A stretch of DNA of 64,000 nucleotides from JAKZVK01 sp965261065 (GTDB lineage Bacteria; Acidobacteriota; Terriglobia; Bryobacterales; UBA6623). Both the position numbers and the translations under genes were made by a program. The notes beneath the pieces were generated by a model. That model searched no databases and was not told where the DNA came from. It was given only the letters and a program-made list of their open reading frames with translations. Below, in pieces: positions 19,248 to 27,773 of this stretch. Positions within the stretch are counted from its first letter, which is position 1; each line of letters opens with the position of its first letter. The stretch spans positions 1,178,001 through 1,242,000 of the forward strand of contig OZ253444.1 in NCBI GenBank assembly GCA_965261065.1. The letters run 5' to 3'.

Positions 19248-20613
19248 ACCGGGTCATAGGTAACACTTTATGCCAAGCACATAGGTAACACTTTTCGTCC
19301 GGGGTGGGGCTTGACGCAGGGAGCCCGGAGGGCGACCAGAGTCAAGTCCCACCCCCGGACGAAGGGCCCGCCGCTGGGCCCTTGCTCGGGCGCAACCGCC
19401 GCTCTCGTTCCTCGAATACTCCCAACTCATAAAAGGAAAACCACACTCGCCACACGCCCTCCTCGATCTCCTCCACCCCGACCCGCTCCCCGTTGAGTCC
19501 CTTGCCGACGAACACTCGTTGACGCCGCCAGCGAATCCGCCCATCCATCACGCGCCGCACCTGCATCGGCGCCGCATACTCCGGCTCGTCCACCCGCGAC
19601 GGATACGCCCGCGCCGCGCCGTGATAACACTCACCAGGGGTTCGCAACTCCAGTCCCTGGTGCGGTCGCTCCTCGTTGTAGTCGCTGCGAAAGTCATCAA
19701 ACGCCCGTTGCTGCGCTCGCAGATTCGCCGCTGGCGGCGCGGCGGTCTCTTGCTTCAGCGTACGGTGCATCCGCTCATGCCGCCCGTTCTGTTCCGGATG
19801 TCCCGGCTCGATCCGCTCGGGACAGATCCCCAACTTGATCCACCACACTGCCAGCCGCCCCAGCCCGTGCACCGCCAGGGTCGCAAACGGCGGCCCGTTG
19901 TCGGTGCGCATCACCCGCGGCAGTCCAAACTCTCGAAACGTCGCCTCGAACAACGGCCGAACATGGTCCCCGTCCGGTTTCGTCACCGCCTGGCACCGCA
20001 ACAGGTAGCGGCTGGCCGCGTCCGAGATCGTTAAGGGATCGCAGCGCCGGCCGTCTTGGGTGCGAAACCAGCCTTTGAAGTCGGCGCACCAAACCTGGTT
20101 GGGCTGCTTGCCTGGCGTCAGCGGCAGCGGGGTCGGTGCGGCGCGGGGCCGGCGTCGTCGGGGCACGCTCAGACCGTCTCGTCGCAGCAGATTTCCGATC
20201 GTGCTCACCGCCGGCCATGCCACGTCGGGCTGCCTTCGCTGCAGCCGCGCCCTCAAGGTGACCGCACCCCAGCGACTGTGCTGCGCCCGCAGAGCGAGAA
20301 TCTCTTGCTCGATCGCGGCCGCGGTCTGACCGGGATGGCGTTGCGGCGCCCGGGAGTGGTCCTGCAAACCTTCCCAGCTCTGCTGCTGGTAGCGCTGCAG
20401 CCATTTGTAGCCGGTCTTGCGGCTCACCGAGTAGCGCCGGCACAGCTCGGCCATCGACTCCTCGTCTCTTTCCCAGTCCACGATAAAATGGGTTCTCTCG
20501 TCTCGCACACAGGTCTCCTGCCACGGCATAAAGCATTCCCTCCCAGAAATGTTCTATGCCTCAAAGTGTTACCTATGTGCTTGGCATCATGTGTTACCCA
20601 TGTGCCCGGTTAA
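19248..20613 (-). mobile_element. IS481-family insertion sequence
   Basis: The element is bounded by long imperfect inverted repeats of about 45 bases containing ATGCCAAGCACATAGGTAAC. Each end carries GGTAACAC twice about 25 bases apart, as a short direct repeat inside the terminal repeat. The exact outer borders and a target duplication could not be fixed from the flanks. Confidence 0.85.
19342..20529 (-). CDS. IS481-family transposase
   Basis: The 395-residue protein has an N-terminal helix-turn-helix (SMAELCRRYSVSRKTGYKW) and an integrase-type rve core with D in VWCADFKGWF, D in VMRTDNGPPF and E in HPEQNGRHERMHRTLK. The C-terminal part is rich in basic residues (GRIRWRRQRVFVG). Full length and uninterrupted, so probably active. 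Confidence 0.93.
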   Translation of the reverse strand: MPWQETCVRDERTHFIVDWERDEESMAELCRRYSVSRKTGYKWLQRYQQQSWEGLQDHSRAPQRHPGQTAAAIEQEILALRAQHSRWGAVTLRARLQRRQPDVAWPAVSTIGNLLRRDGLSVPRRRRPRAAPTPLPLTPGKQPNQVWCADFKGWFRTQDGRRCDPLTISDAASRYLLRCQAVTKPDGDHVRPLFEATFREFGLPRVMRTDNGPPFATLAVHGLGRLAVWWIKLGICPERIEPGHPEQNGRHERMHRTLKQETAAPPAANLRAQQRAFDDFRSDYNEERPHQGLELRTPGECYHGAARAYPSRVDEPEYAAPMQVRRVMDGRIRWRRQRVFVGKGLNGERVGVEEIEEGVWRVWFSFYELGVFEERERRLRPSKGPAAGPSSGGGT

Positions 20614-20654
20614 TACCACCAACAACTGGGGCGGTAAGCCTACCGCGTAAGCGC

Positions 20655-21665
20655 CTAAAACGTAGCGATCGGGTTCAACGGTGACCCCGTCCCTCCGCCG
20701 ACCGGTAGCGGTGCGGCGGTCAACAGGAACTCCCAGCGGTTCTGGCGGGCGCATTCCTCGGCGAGGGCTTCCAGGTCGCAGTTGTCGAAGATCGGCGTAC
20801 CCAGCGCGACCAGGAAGAGTTGATGCACAGGTTGCCCCACCCCGCGAATCCCTGACGGCATCACATCGCTGGCGGCGTCGCTGCCGATCATCGCGATGTC
20901 GCGTTCCCGAAACCACTTCACGCACGAGGCGTACATGCCGGCCGACTTCGCCGAGGCGTCGAAGGGACCCTTCTCGTCGCGCAGCTTCCAGCGGCCGGTA
21001 CGGACGAAGACCACGTCTCCCGCCTCGACCTTCATCCCGGCTTTCTTCTCCCACGCCGACAAGTCCTCGGGATAGATCGGTGTTCCGCGCTCCAGGTAAT
21101 CGACGCCCTTCAGCCGGGCAATGTCCATCAGGATGCCCTTGCTGAAGATCCCGTTCTTGACGTTCGTCACGGCCAGCTTTGGCGCGCCGGCGGCCTGCAC
21201 TTCGGCCATCTCAAAGCCGTTGTACATCTTACCCTCGTACGACATGTGCGTGAGGGAGTCCATGTGCGAATGGGCGTAGCCGTGGTACTGGACGGTGTAT
21301 TCATCGCTGACGAACTGGCCGATGATCGGTTTGTCACCCGTGCTCAACATGCGGTGCCCGAACGGGCTCGGGTTGTCGATGGCTTCCTCTTTTTCGACCT
21401 CGCGCGCGAGCGACACTGAGATGCCGGCCTTAACCAAAGCCGCTGCCTGTTTGCGCTTTTCCGGCGTGATTAGATTCAGTGTCCCAAGCTGGTCGTCCGC
21501 GCCCCAGCGGCCCCAGTTGGAGAGCTCCTTCATCCAGCCATCGACGGTCTCTTTGGTGACCGTCTCCCGCGAGATCCCAGTGGGCCCGCAGGCGAAGACG
21601 AGGAAGAAGCCGAGAGCGGCGGAGGTCAGAAGGGTCGTTTTCCAGTGCGACATGGCGGTTGCCAT
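20655..21665 (-). CDS. Cyclase-family protein (kynurenine formamidase-like), lipoprotein or secreted
   Basis: The Zn-dependent cyclase/formamidase family is recognised by HGYAHSHMDSLTH (metal-binding H-x-x-x-H-x-D pattern) and the C-terminal GQPVHQLFLVALGTPIFDNCDLEAL. Residues after the start form a signal with a possible lipobox (LVFAC), so it is probably exported. The ATG at 21665 or 21653 is preferred over the open-frame start at 21707. The closest enzymes act on ring amides or formamides; the true substrate is not readable. Confidence 0.85.
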   Translation of the reverse strand: MATAMSHWKTTLLTSAALGFFLVFACGPTGISRETVTKETVDGWMKELSNWGRWGADDQLGTLNLITPEKRKQAAALVKAGISVSLAREVEKEEAIDNPSPFGHRMLSTGDKPIIGQFVSDEYTVQYHGYAHSHMDSLTHMSYEGKMYNGFEMAEVQAAGAPKLAVTNVKNGIFSKGILMDIARLKGVDYLERGTPIYPEDLSAWEKKAGMKVEAGDVVFVRTGRWKLRDEKGPFDASAKSAGMYASCVKWFRERDIAMIGSDAASDVMPSGIRGVGQPVHQLFLVALGTPIFDNCDLEALAEECARQNRWEFLLTAAPLPVGGGTGSPLNPIATF

Positions 21666-21710
21666 CGTACCAAATACAGGCGATCGCCCCTCGGCGCGAG
21701 GGCGCAAGAA

Positions 21711-23144
21711 TCAGCGGGTGGCCTGCGGCGGTGGGACGGAACGCGCGATCCGCAAACCGTTCCATCGATAGCGGCGCTCGGGCCGCTCGCCATGCCGCAG
21801 CGCAGGATGAAGCAAACCGGCCGCGTCCGCATAGCCGCCGCCCCGCAGAACGCGCTGGCCTTCCGCCGTGGGCGACTCGCGTCCGTCGGCCGGGTCGTAG
21901 AAGTAGGGCTTGAGCAGGCTCGACGTCCATTCCCAAACGTTGCCGTGCAGGTCGTGGAAGCCCCAGGGGTTGGCTTCCTTGGCGCCGACCGGCCGCGTGG
22001 AAAACGCCTCGACCTTCACGAAGTTTTCTCCCGCGGGCCGGTCCAGCGTGGTCTCGCGAAACCAGGCGTAGCGCGCCAACTCGAACTGCTTGAACAGTCC
22101 CGACCCTGCGCGGGCGGCGTACTCCCACTCCGCTTCGGTCGGCAGCCGAAAGCCACCGCCTTCGACCTGCTCGTTCAGTTTGTTGACAAACTCTTGCGCG
22201 TCATGCCACGAGACGCGTTCGACCGGCAGATTCTTCTCTTGCCCGGAGCCCTGCTGCTCGCTGGGATTCGCTCCCATCACGGCCTGCCATTGGGACTGTG
22301 TGATTTCGTACTTGCCCAGGTAGAAGGGCTCGACGGCCACTGTGTGCACAGGCTGCGACTCTTCGAAATCATCGGCCCCCATGTCGAACTCACCCGGCGG
22401 CGCCAGCACCATCGGGATCTCGGGACCACTGATCCGAACCTCCCGTGCCAGTCCGGTTTCGGGGTCGAACTCCTCGCCGGCGACCTCGAACCCCGGCATT
22501 TCAGGGTTGAGCTTGCGGCCTAGAAACGCTAGGCGCCGCAGAACCCGGCCATCCCCCGGGCCGAGGGCCAGAGCCTCTTCAAAAGCGGCCTTCGCGGCCG
22601 GCCAATCCTGTTGCTTGACGAGCACCTCGGCACGCTCTGTCGCTGCGCGGAACTCTTTCAAGCGGGCAACAGACTGGCGAATGGGGTGAGCCGCACGATC
22701 ACCCTGGTACGCCTGAATCTGGTCCGGCTTGGTCAGCGAGTGGGAGTTGTGGCAGGCGAGGCAGCCGGAGTCATTCTTGGTCTCAGGGCACCCCGCACTG
22801 TGGCAACTAGCGCAAAGCGGGTCCGCAGCCTCGCCGCGGGGGATGCGGTCCGGCGAGACCTCGTTGCGCTCATTGGCGACGTGCGCGGCGCTACCGCCGT
22901 GGCAGGTCTGGCAATTCGTGCCCAGCTCGCTGTGCTTCGAGATCTCCCACTCGAGCACGGAAACAACATGGCAGCGCGAACAGACGCCGGCCTGCTTGAG
23001 GTTGGATTGACCCGGCAGAACCGCCGCGAGGGTGAAGGTCAGGCAGAGAAGTGGGAAAATGGACCGCGCACCTGGCAGCTTGCCCAGAGCCGAGGGCTCA
23101 GTTCTCAGGCTCGCGAGTTGCCGCACCGCACGACCCTCACGCAC
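21711..23144 (-). CDS. Tetraheme cytochrome fused to formylglycine-generating-enzyme-like domain
   Basis: After a signal peptide (about 25-46) come four heme sites: CSRCH at 55-59, CQTCH at 78-82, CASCH at 111-115 and CLACH at 128-132. A helical linker, TPR-like (AFEEALALGPGDGRVLRRLA), covers about 155-215. From about 235 to the end is a FGE-sulfatase (SUMF1) fold: GEFDMGADDF, VSWHDAQEFVNKL, RLPTEAEWEYAARAG, GNVWEWTSS and RYRWNGLRIAR. It starts at GTG and overlaps the upstream aldo/keto reductase stop by 8 bases, so they are probably co-translated. The joining of electron-transfer hemes to an FGE-like domain is unusual. Confidence 0.88.
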   Translation of the reverse strand: MREGRAVRQLASLRTEPSALGKLPGARSIFPLLCLTFTLAAVLPGQSNLKQAGVCSRCHVVSVLEWEISKHSELGTNCQTCHGGSAAHVANERNEVSPDRIPRGEAADPLCASCHSAGCPETKNDSGCLACHNSHSLTKPDQIQAYQGDRAAHPIRQSVARLKEFRAATERAEVLVKQQDWPAAKAAFEEALALGPGDGRVLRRLAFLGRKLNPEMPGFEVAGEEFDPETGLAREVRISGPEIPMVLAPPGEFDMGADDFEESQPVHTVAVEPFYLGKYEITQSQWQAVMGANPSEQQGSGQEKNLPVERVSWHDAQEFVNKLNEQVEGGGFRLPTEAEWEYAARAGSGLFKQFELARYAWFRETTLDRPAGENFVKVEAFSTRPVGAKEANPWGFHDLHGNVWEWTSSLLKPYFYDPADGRESPTAEGQRVLRGGGYADAAGLLHPALRHGERPERRYRWNGLRIARSVPPPQATR

Positions 23145-24240
23145 GCCACTCGCGATCGAGCCAGCGGTAGTGGGGGGGCAGCCAAGAGGACCCTGCTGCC
23201 TGTGCTACATCGGCGGCGGCGTCGAGAGCCGTCCGCTCGCTCCGGTCTAGCTCGAGCGAACGCTGCAGCGCCTGATAGTTATCCTCGACCATGTAGTCGT
23301 CGAACATGCCTGGCATGGCCGAGGTCATGTACGGACGCGAGTAGACGAAGCGCAGCGCGGCCTGGCACAGCGTTTCATCAGGAAGCCGGTTGAGGCTCTC
23401 GGTTAGCCTCTCGACAACCGCCGGCGGCAACGGCCGGTGCGTATTGCGGTACAGCCGCATACGGTGGGTCTCGGGCTTGGTGCCCGGGTTCGCCAGCGGA
23501 TCGAGGTTCACGATCGAGCCGGCCGACAGCGGCTTGATCGCGATGAGCGCCACGTTCTTCTGCAGCGCCGCCGGGAGGAAAGCGCTGTAGTCCGTGCGGG
23601 CGTGGATGAAGTTATACGGGAACATCACGTAGTCGAGGTCTTCAAATTCCTCGAGCGCGCTCATCATGATCGCTTCGCTGTGGGTCGAGATGCCGATCGA
23701 GCGCAACTTTCCGGCCTTCTTGGCCTTGCGCAACACGTCCCAATCTTCAAGGTTCTTGCCCGTGACGGCTGGCCCGGCGCCGACGTAGATCCGGTAGAGG
23801 TCGACGTGTCCGTAAAGCTTGGCCGCGCGGTCAATGTTCTCGCCAACGAACATCGGAAACTGGCGGCAGACCGAGACCAGCACTTTGTCGCGGCGCGGCT
23901 TCACGACGCGGGCCACCGGTTCCCACTGGCCGTTGTTCTCGTAGGTGTCGACCATGTTGACGCCCAGGTCGAAGGCGTGGGCCAGTTGGCGGTCGCGGCG
24001 CGCTTGCCCTTCTTCATTCAGCACGCGGCCGTGTTTGGCGTCGATCTTGTAGCCGGGGTCGGTGTGCGAGCCGAAGGAGAGCAGCGACACGTTCATGTCG
24101 GTGCGGCCCAGCCGGCGGTAGACCATGCCTCCGCGGCGAAACTCGCGTACCGCAGGCAAGCCAGCCCCTACGGCGGCGGGGGCAGCGGCGAACACGGCTG
24201 AAGCCGCGAGGAATTGACGGCGAGACAGACAGGCGTTCAT
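23137..24240 (-). CDS. Aldo/keto reductase, Tat- or Sec-exported
   Basis: The 367-residue protein (ATG at 24240) has an exported N-terminus with SRRQFLAASAVFAAAP, a Tat-type signal. The AKR barrel follows: YRRLGRTDMNVSLLSFG, FDLGVNMVDTYEN (the D and Y of the catalytic set), RRDKVLVSV (catalytic K), and KKAGKLRSIGISTH. The usual histidine strand is not obvious, so activity on carbonyls may be altered. The stop overlaps the start of the cytochrome fusion gene on the same strand. Confidence 0.85.
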   Translation of the reverse strand: MNACLSRRQFLAASAVFAAAPAAVGAGLPAVREFRRGGMVYRRLGRTDMNVSLLSFGSHTDPGYKIDAKHGRVLNEEGQARRDRQLAHAFDLGVNMVDTYENNGQWEPVARVVKPRRDKVLVSVCRQFPMFVGENIDRAAKLYGHVDLYRIYVGAGPAVTGKNLEDWDVLRKAKKAGKLRSIGISTHSEAIMMSALEEFEDLDYVMFPYNFIHARTDYSAFLPAALQKNVALIAIKPLSAGSIVNLDPLANPGTKPETHRMRLYRNTHRPLPPAVVERLTESLNRLPDETLCQAALRFVYSRPYMTSAMPGMFDDYMVEDNYQALQRSLELDRSERTALDAAADVAQAAGSSWLPPHYRWLDREWRA

Positions 24241-24357
24241 GCCAGGATTGTACCACTGGCCCGGAAGCAGTTTGGTAGCCCTTCCCAATCGAGCGGCCTA
24301 GGGGAATCCACGGGTGTCCTTAAGCGCCCGCGCCCGCCGATATCTCCTCTCAGAACG

Positions 24358-24765
24358 ATGCCGAAAGCAAGCCGTGGCCGGGGGCCGTTGACTGTGATTC
24401 GTGGGGGCGAGAAGACCCTCACCGCCGCGCAGCGGACTGCCGTGGCGCAGGCCGCCGGCATCATCCGCGACCTCTCTCCCGCGCAGGCCGAAGTCCTCGT
24501 AGCGCTGATCGACGAGTTTCGCCGCGACGACTTCTTGCGGCGTGTCCGCGACGTCGATCTCCCGGCCATCAAAATTCTCGCCGACGTAATCAACGGCTGG
24601 GACCCCGACGGCGTCTACGAATTCGCGCGTGCCTGGACCAGCACGCTCGTTGCTCGCGAAGATGACTTCCAGTGGTCAAACTGCGACGCCGAAGCCAAGG
24701 AAGAGCACCACCGGCGAGTCGAAGCCGAAATGGCCCGACGGGGCCTGGCCCACCACGGCACGTGA
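24358..24765 (+). CDS. Hypothetical cytosolic protein
   Basis: Family not recognised. The ATG at 24358 gives 135 residues with no signal or membrane segment. The sequence is mainly helical (TAAQRTAVAQAAGIIRDL, PAQAEVLVALIDEFRRDD), ends with EEHHRRVEAEMARRG, and is charged. It is divergent from the aldo/keto reductase and convergent with the aminotransferase. Confidence 0.6.
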   Translation: MPKASRGRGPLTVIRGGEKTLTAAQRTAVAQAAGIIRDLSPAQAEVLVALIDEFRRDDFLRRVRDVDLPAIKILADVINGWDPDGVYEFARAWTSTLVAREDDFQWSNCDAEAKEEHHRRVEAEMARRGLAHHGT

Positions 24766-24870
24766 GCGACTGGGCCAACGTGGCGCGCGCCCGTGCCGAG
24801 CCATGCTCGGCTCTTGTCGCCCACCCACCGAAAACTCTCTTAGAGACACCCACTGCCGCCTTCGCGGGCC

Positions 24871-26193
24871 TCAGAGGGAATCAAACACCCGGTCGATCGC
24901 ATCCAACGTCTCATCGATATCCTTCTGGTTGTGCGCAACAGAGATGGAACACTGCTTCGTCGCCAGCGGGAAGAAGAACACTCCCTGCTCCAGTAAAGCC
25001 CGCCGGAACTTGGTGTCGAACTCGTAGTCGTGGTTCGAGGCGAGGTCGTGCCAGTCGCGCGGCTCATGGTCCATGAAGAACGTCACAAAGGCGGAACCCT
25101 GTCTCACGATCTGCCCCTGCATCTCTCGTTCCTCCAGGATCTCGTTGATCCCGGCCTCCATCTGCGAGCCTAGCTCTTCCAGGCGGGCATACACGGCCCC
25201 GTCGTCTTCCAACAGCACCATCATCGTCGCGATCGCGGCCGCCGTGGGTACGGGGTGAGCGTTGTAGGTGCCCGCCAGCAGGACGCGCTTGGCCGGGTCG
25301 TCGTGGGCGAACGAGTCCATCCACTTGGCGGGTCCCGCCAGCGCGCCCAGCGGATAGCCGCTCGCGATGGCCTTGCCGTAGCACGCTAGGTCGGGAGTCA
25401 CGGAACTGATCTCGGCGTAGCCCCCGAAGGCGTGCCGGAAGCCGGTCTTGATCTCGTCGAAGATCAACAGGAAGCCCAGCTCGTCGGCGAGCTTCCGCAA
25501 TCCTTCGAGATAGCCCGGCAACGGCTTGACCAGACCGATGTTCTGCAGGATCGGTTCGGTGATGAGTGCGGCGACGGAGTACTTCTCGCAGACATAGCGT
25601 ACCGAGTCGAGGTCGTTGAAGTTGATGGCGTGCACCAACTGTTGGTGCGCCTCGGGGATGCCCGCGCTCATCGGATCGAGCGCATACTCGCCGGGTGACT
25701 GGCGCGGCCCGAGCTTGTCGAGCGGCGTCACCAGGTTGAAGGCAACGTCGTTGTGCCAGCCGTTATAGCCGCCCTGCATGACGATGAGGTGGTCGCGTCC
25801 GGTGACGGCCCTGGCCAGGCGGATCGCCTGCGCCGTGGCCTCGCTACCGCTGTTGAGCAAGCAAACACGCTCCACCCACGGGATGTGGGTGCAGAGCAAC
25901 TCGGCCAATTGCCCCTCCAACTCCGTGGGACCGGAGCCCCAAAGATCCGTGCCCTGGTCGATGACCCGTTTGACCGCGCTGGTCAACCGCACGTCCCCGT
26001 ACCCGAGAAACTGAGGAGCAAAGGCGCCGTGGAAATCGATGTACTCGTTGCCTTCAGCGTCTTGGATGCGCGAGCCCTTCGCCTCGACGAAGGCGATATT
26101 GGGCTCGGTGATGCGGTTCATCGACGAGATGCCGCCGGGGATGAAGAGCTTGTTGTGCTCCAGGATTTGGTCGGATTCGGGGTGTTCGGTCAT
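24871..26193 (-). CDS. Class III aminotransferase (glutamate-1-semialdehyde aminomutase-like)
   Basis: The 440-residue protein (ATG at 26193) has PLP-enzyme motifs: LLNSGSEATAQAIRLAR, IFDEIKTGFRHAFGG with the cofactor-binding D, and CYGKAIASGYPLGALAG with the Schiff-base lysine. The family includes HemL but also many substrate-specific transaminases. The N-terminal IPGGISSMNR resembles HemL, while the C-terminus (FFFPLATKQCSISVAH) is diverged. It may convert an amino-sugar or a beta-amino acid; context with the GntP permease behind it does not settle this. Confidence 0.88.
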   Translation of the reverse strand: MTEHPESDQILEHNKLFIPGGISSMNRITEPNIAFVEAKGSRIQDAEGNEYIDFHGAFAPQFLGYGDVRLTSAVKRVIDQGTDLWGSGPTELEGQLAELLCTHIPWVERVCLLNSGSEATAQAIRLARAVTGRDHLIVMQGGYNGWHNDVAFNLVTPLDKLGPRQSPGEYALDPMSAGIPEAHQQLVHAINFNDLDSVRYVCEKYSVAALITEPILQNIGLVKPLPGYLEGLRKLADELGFLLIFDEIKTGFRHAFGGYAEISSVTPDLACYGKAIASGYPLGALAGPAKWMDSFAHDDPAKRVLLAGTYNAHPVPTAAAIATMMVLLEDDGAVYARLEELGSQMEAGINEILEEREMQGQIVRQGSAFVTFFMDHEPRDWHDLASNHDYEFDTKFRRALLEQGVFFFPLATKQCSISVAHNQKDIDETLDAIDRVFDSL

Positions 26194-26286
26194 GAAGGAG
26201 ACAGCGGGAGTTGCTGGGGTGCTGCACGCCGGGTGGCTTTTCATCATAACCCGACGGAAGTGGCCGCAAACCCGGGCTGCGGGCGG

Positions 26287-27645
26287 TCAGCGCAGCGGAA
26301 CCAATTGGCTTCCAAGCACGGTTACGAGCATCCCCGCCGTGCCGAGCACCACTAGCAACAGGGTTTTGGTCTTCAGCGTCTCGATCTCCGTCATGCCGGT
26401 CATGGTGCGAAAGACCCAGAAGCCGCTGTCATTCATCCAGGTGCCGATCAGCGAACCGCTGCCGATGGCCATCAGAACATAGACCTCGTGGTAGGGCAGT
26501 GACGCGACGCCCAACAGCGGCGCGACGATCGCCGAGACGGTGATCATGGCCACGGTTCCGGAGCCTTGTGCGACTTTGAGCAGAATCGCGAGGCCGAAGG
26601 CCAGCACCATCATCGAGATGCCGAGGTCGCCGGCCCACTTGCCCAGCACGTCGCCGACGCCCGCGCGAACCAACATGCCGCCGAAGGCGCCACCGCCCGA
26701 GGTAATCAGGATGATGACGCCGGCGCTCGCGACCGCCGTCTCGACCGGTTTGGCTAGCTGCGGCAGTGTCATGTGGTTCTGCCGGGCTAGCACCCACAGA
26801 CCCACAGCCGCGCCCGCCAGCAACGCCACGCCCGGGTTGCCCAGGAACCCGGCGACCTCGGCCACCTGTGTTCCCTTGTAGAACGTATTCGCCACCGTGT
26901 TCGACGCAATAAACAGAACCGGCAGCAGGATCGGCGACATTGACACCCAGAAGCCCGGCAACTCGTCCTCGGGACGCGTGGCGATCTTTCCCAACTCTTC
27001 GAGCGACAGCCCCGGCGCTTCGCGAATCGGGATGTTGAGTTTCCGGTCGATCCAAATCGCGTAGAGCCAGCCGCACAACGACGCCGGCAGCGCCACGCAC
27101 AGCCCAACGAGGATCACGATTCCGACATCGACCCCGAGCGTCGACGCCATCACCAACGGTCCCGGCGTGGGTGGCACGAACACGTGCGTGGCGGACCCGC
27201 CGGCCGAGATCGCCAGCACATAGAGGACATAGTTCTTGCCGCCCATCCGCACGCTCATTGCCCGCGCCAGGGGAACGAGCAGGTAGAACACCGTGTCGGA
27301 GAAAACCGGTACCGAGAGCACATAGCCGCTGGCAACCAGAGACAGCGACGACAGCCTGTCGCCCAACCAAGCGACGAAGCGCCGCGTGATGCGGTCGGCG
27401 GCGCCACTCTCCATCAGGCACTGGCCGATGATCGCCGCCATGGCGATGGCAATGCCAATGCGGCCGACAACGCCTCCGAAGCGCTCGCCGACCTCTTTCA
27501 TGACGTCGGTGAGTGGAACCTCCGGCGAAAGCAGGCCGATCAGGATGGCGGCCGAAATCAGTGCCACGAAGGCGTTGATCTTCAGCCGGATGATGAGAAG
27601 AAAGACCGTCGCGATGGCGATGGCCAGAATCAGGATGGGGTGCAT
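26287..27645 (-). CDS. GntP-family permease
   Basis: The 452-residue protein (ATG at 27645) has about 12-14 hydrophobic segments and family marks: SVPVFSDTVFYLLVPLARA, SAGGSATHVFVPPTPGPL, and AQGSGTVAMITVSAI near the end. GntP permeases bring gluconate or other sugar acids in with protons. It ends 93 bases before the aminotransferase start on the same strand and may share its transcript. Other sugar-acid genes occur nearby (a DHDPS-family aldolase and an enolase-superfamily gene). Confidence 0.92.
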   Translation of the reverse strand: MHPILILAIAIATVFLLIIRLKINAFVALISAAILIGLLSPEVPLTDVMKEVGERFGGVVGRIGIAIAMAAIIGQCLMESGAADRITRRFVAWLGDRLSSLSLVASGYVLSVPVFSDTVFYLLVPLARAMSVRMGGKNYVLYVLAISAGGSATHVFVPPTPGPLVMASTLGVDVGIVILVGLCVALPASLCGWLYAIWIDRKLNIPIREAPGLSLEELGKIATRPEDELPGFWVSMSPILLPVLFIASNTVANTFYKGTQVAEVAGFLGNPGVALLAGAAVGLWVLARQNHMTLPQLAKPVETAVASAGVIILITSGGGAFGGMLVRAGVGDVLGKWAGDLGISMMVLAFGLAILLKVAQGSGTVAMITVSAIVAPLLGVASLPYHEVYVLMAIGSGSLIGTWMNDSGFWVFRTMTGMTEIETLKTKTLLLVVLGTAGMLVTVLGSQLVPLR

Positions 27646-27773
27646 GGTTGGCGTGTTTTGAGGCGGCTCGAGGCGGTGGTGAGATCCCGCCATGATACAC
27701 TCTGGGCCGCGGAATTGTACTAATGCTCCTCAAAGCCATTGACCGCTCCCGTTTACGACTCTAGAATCAAGGC

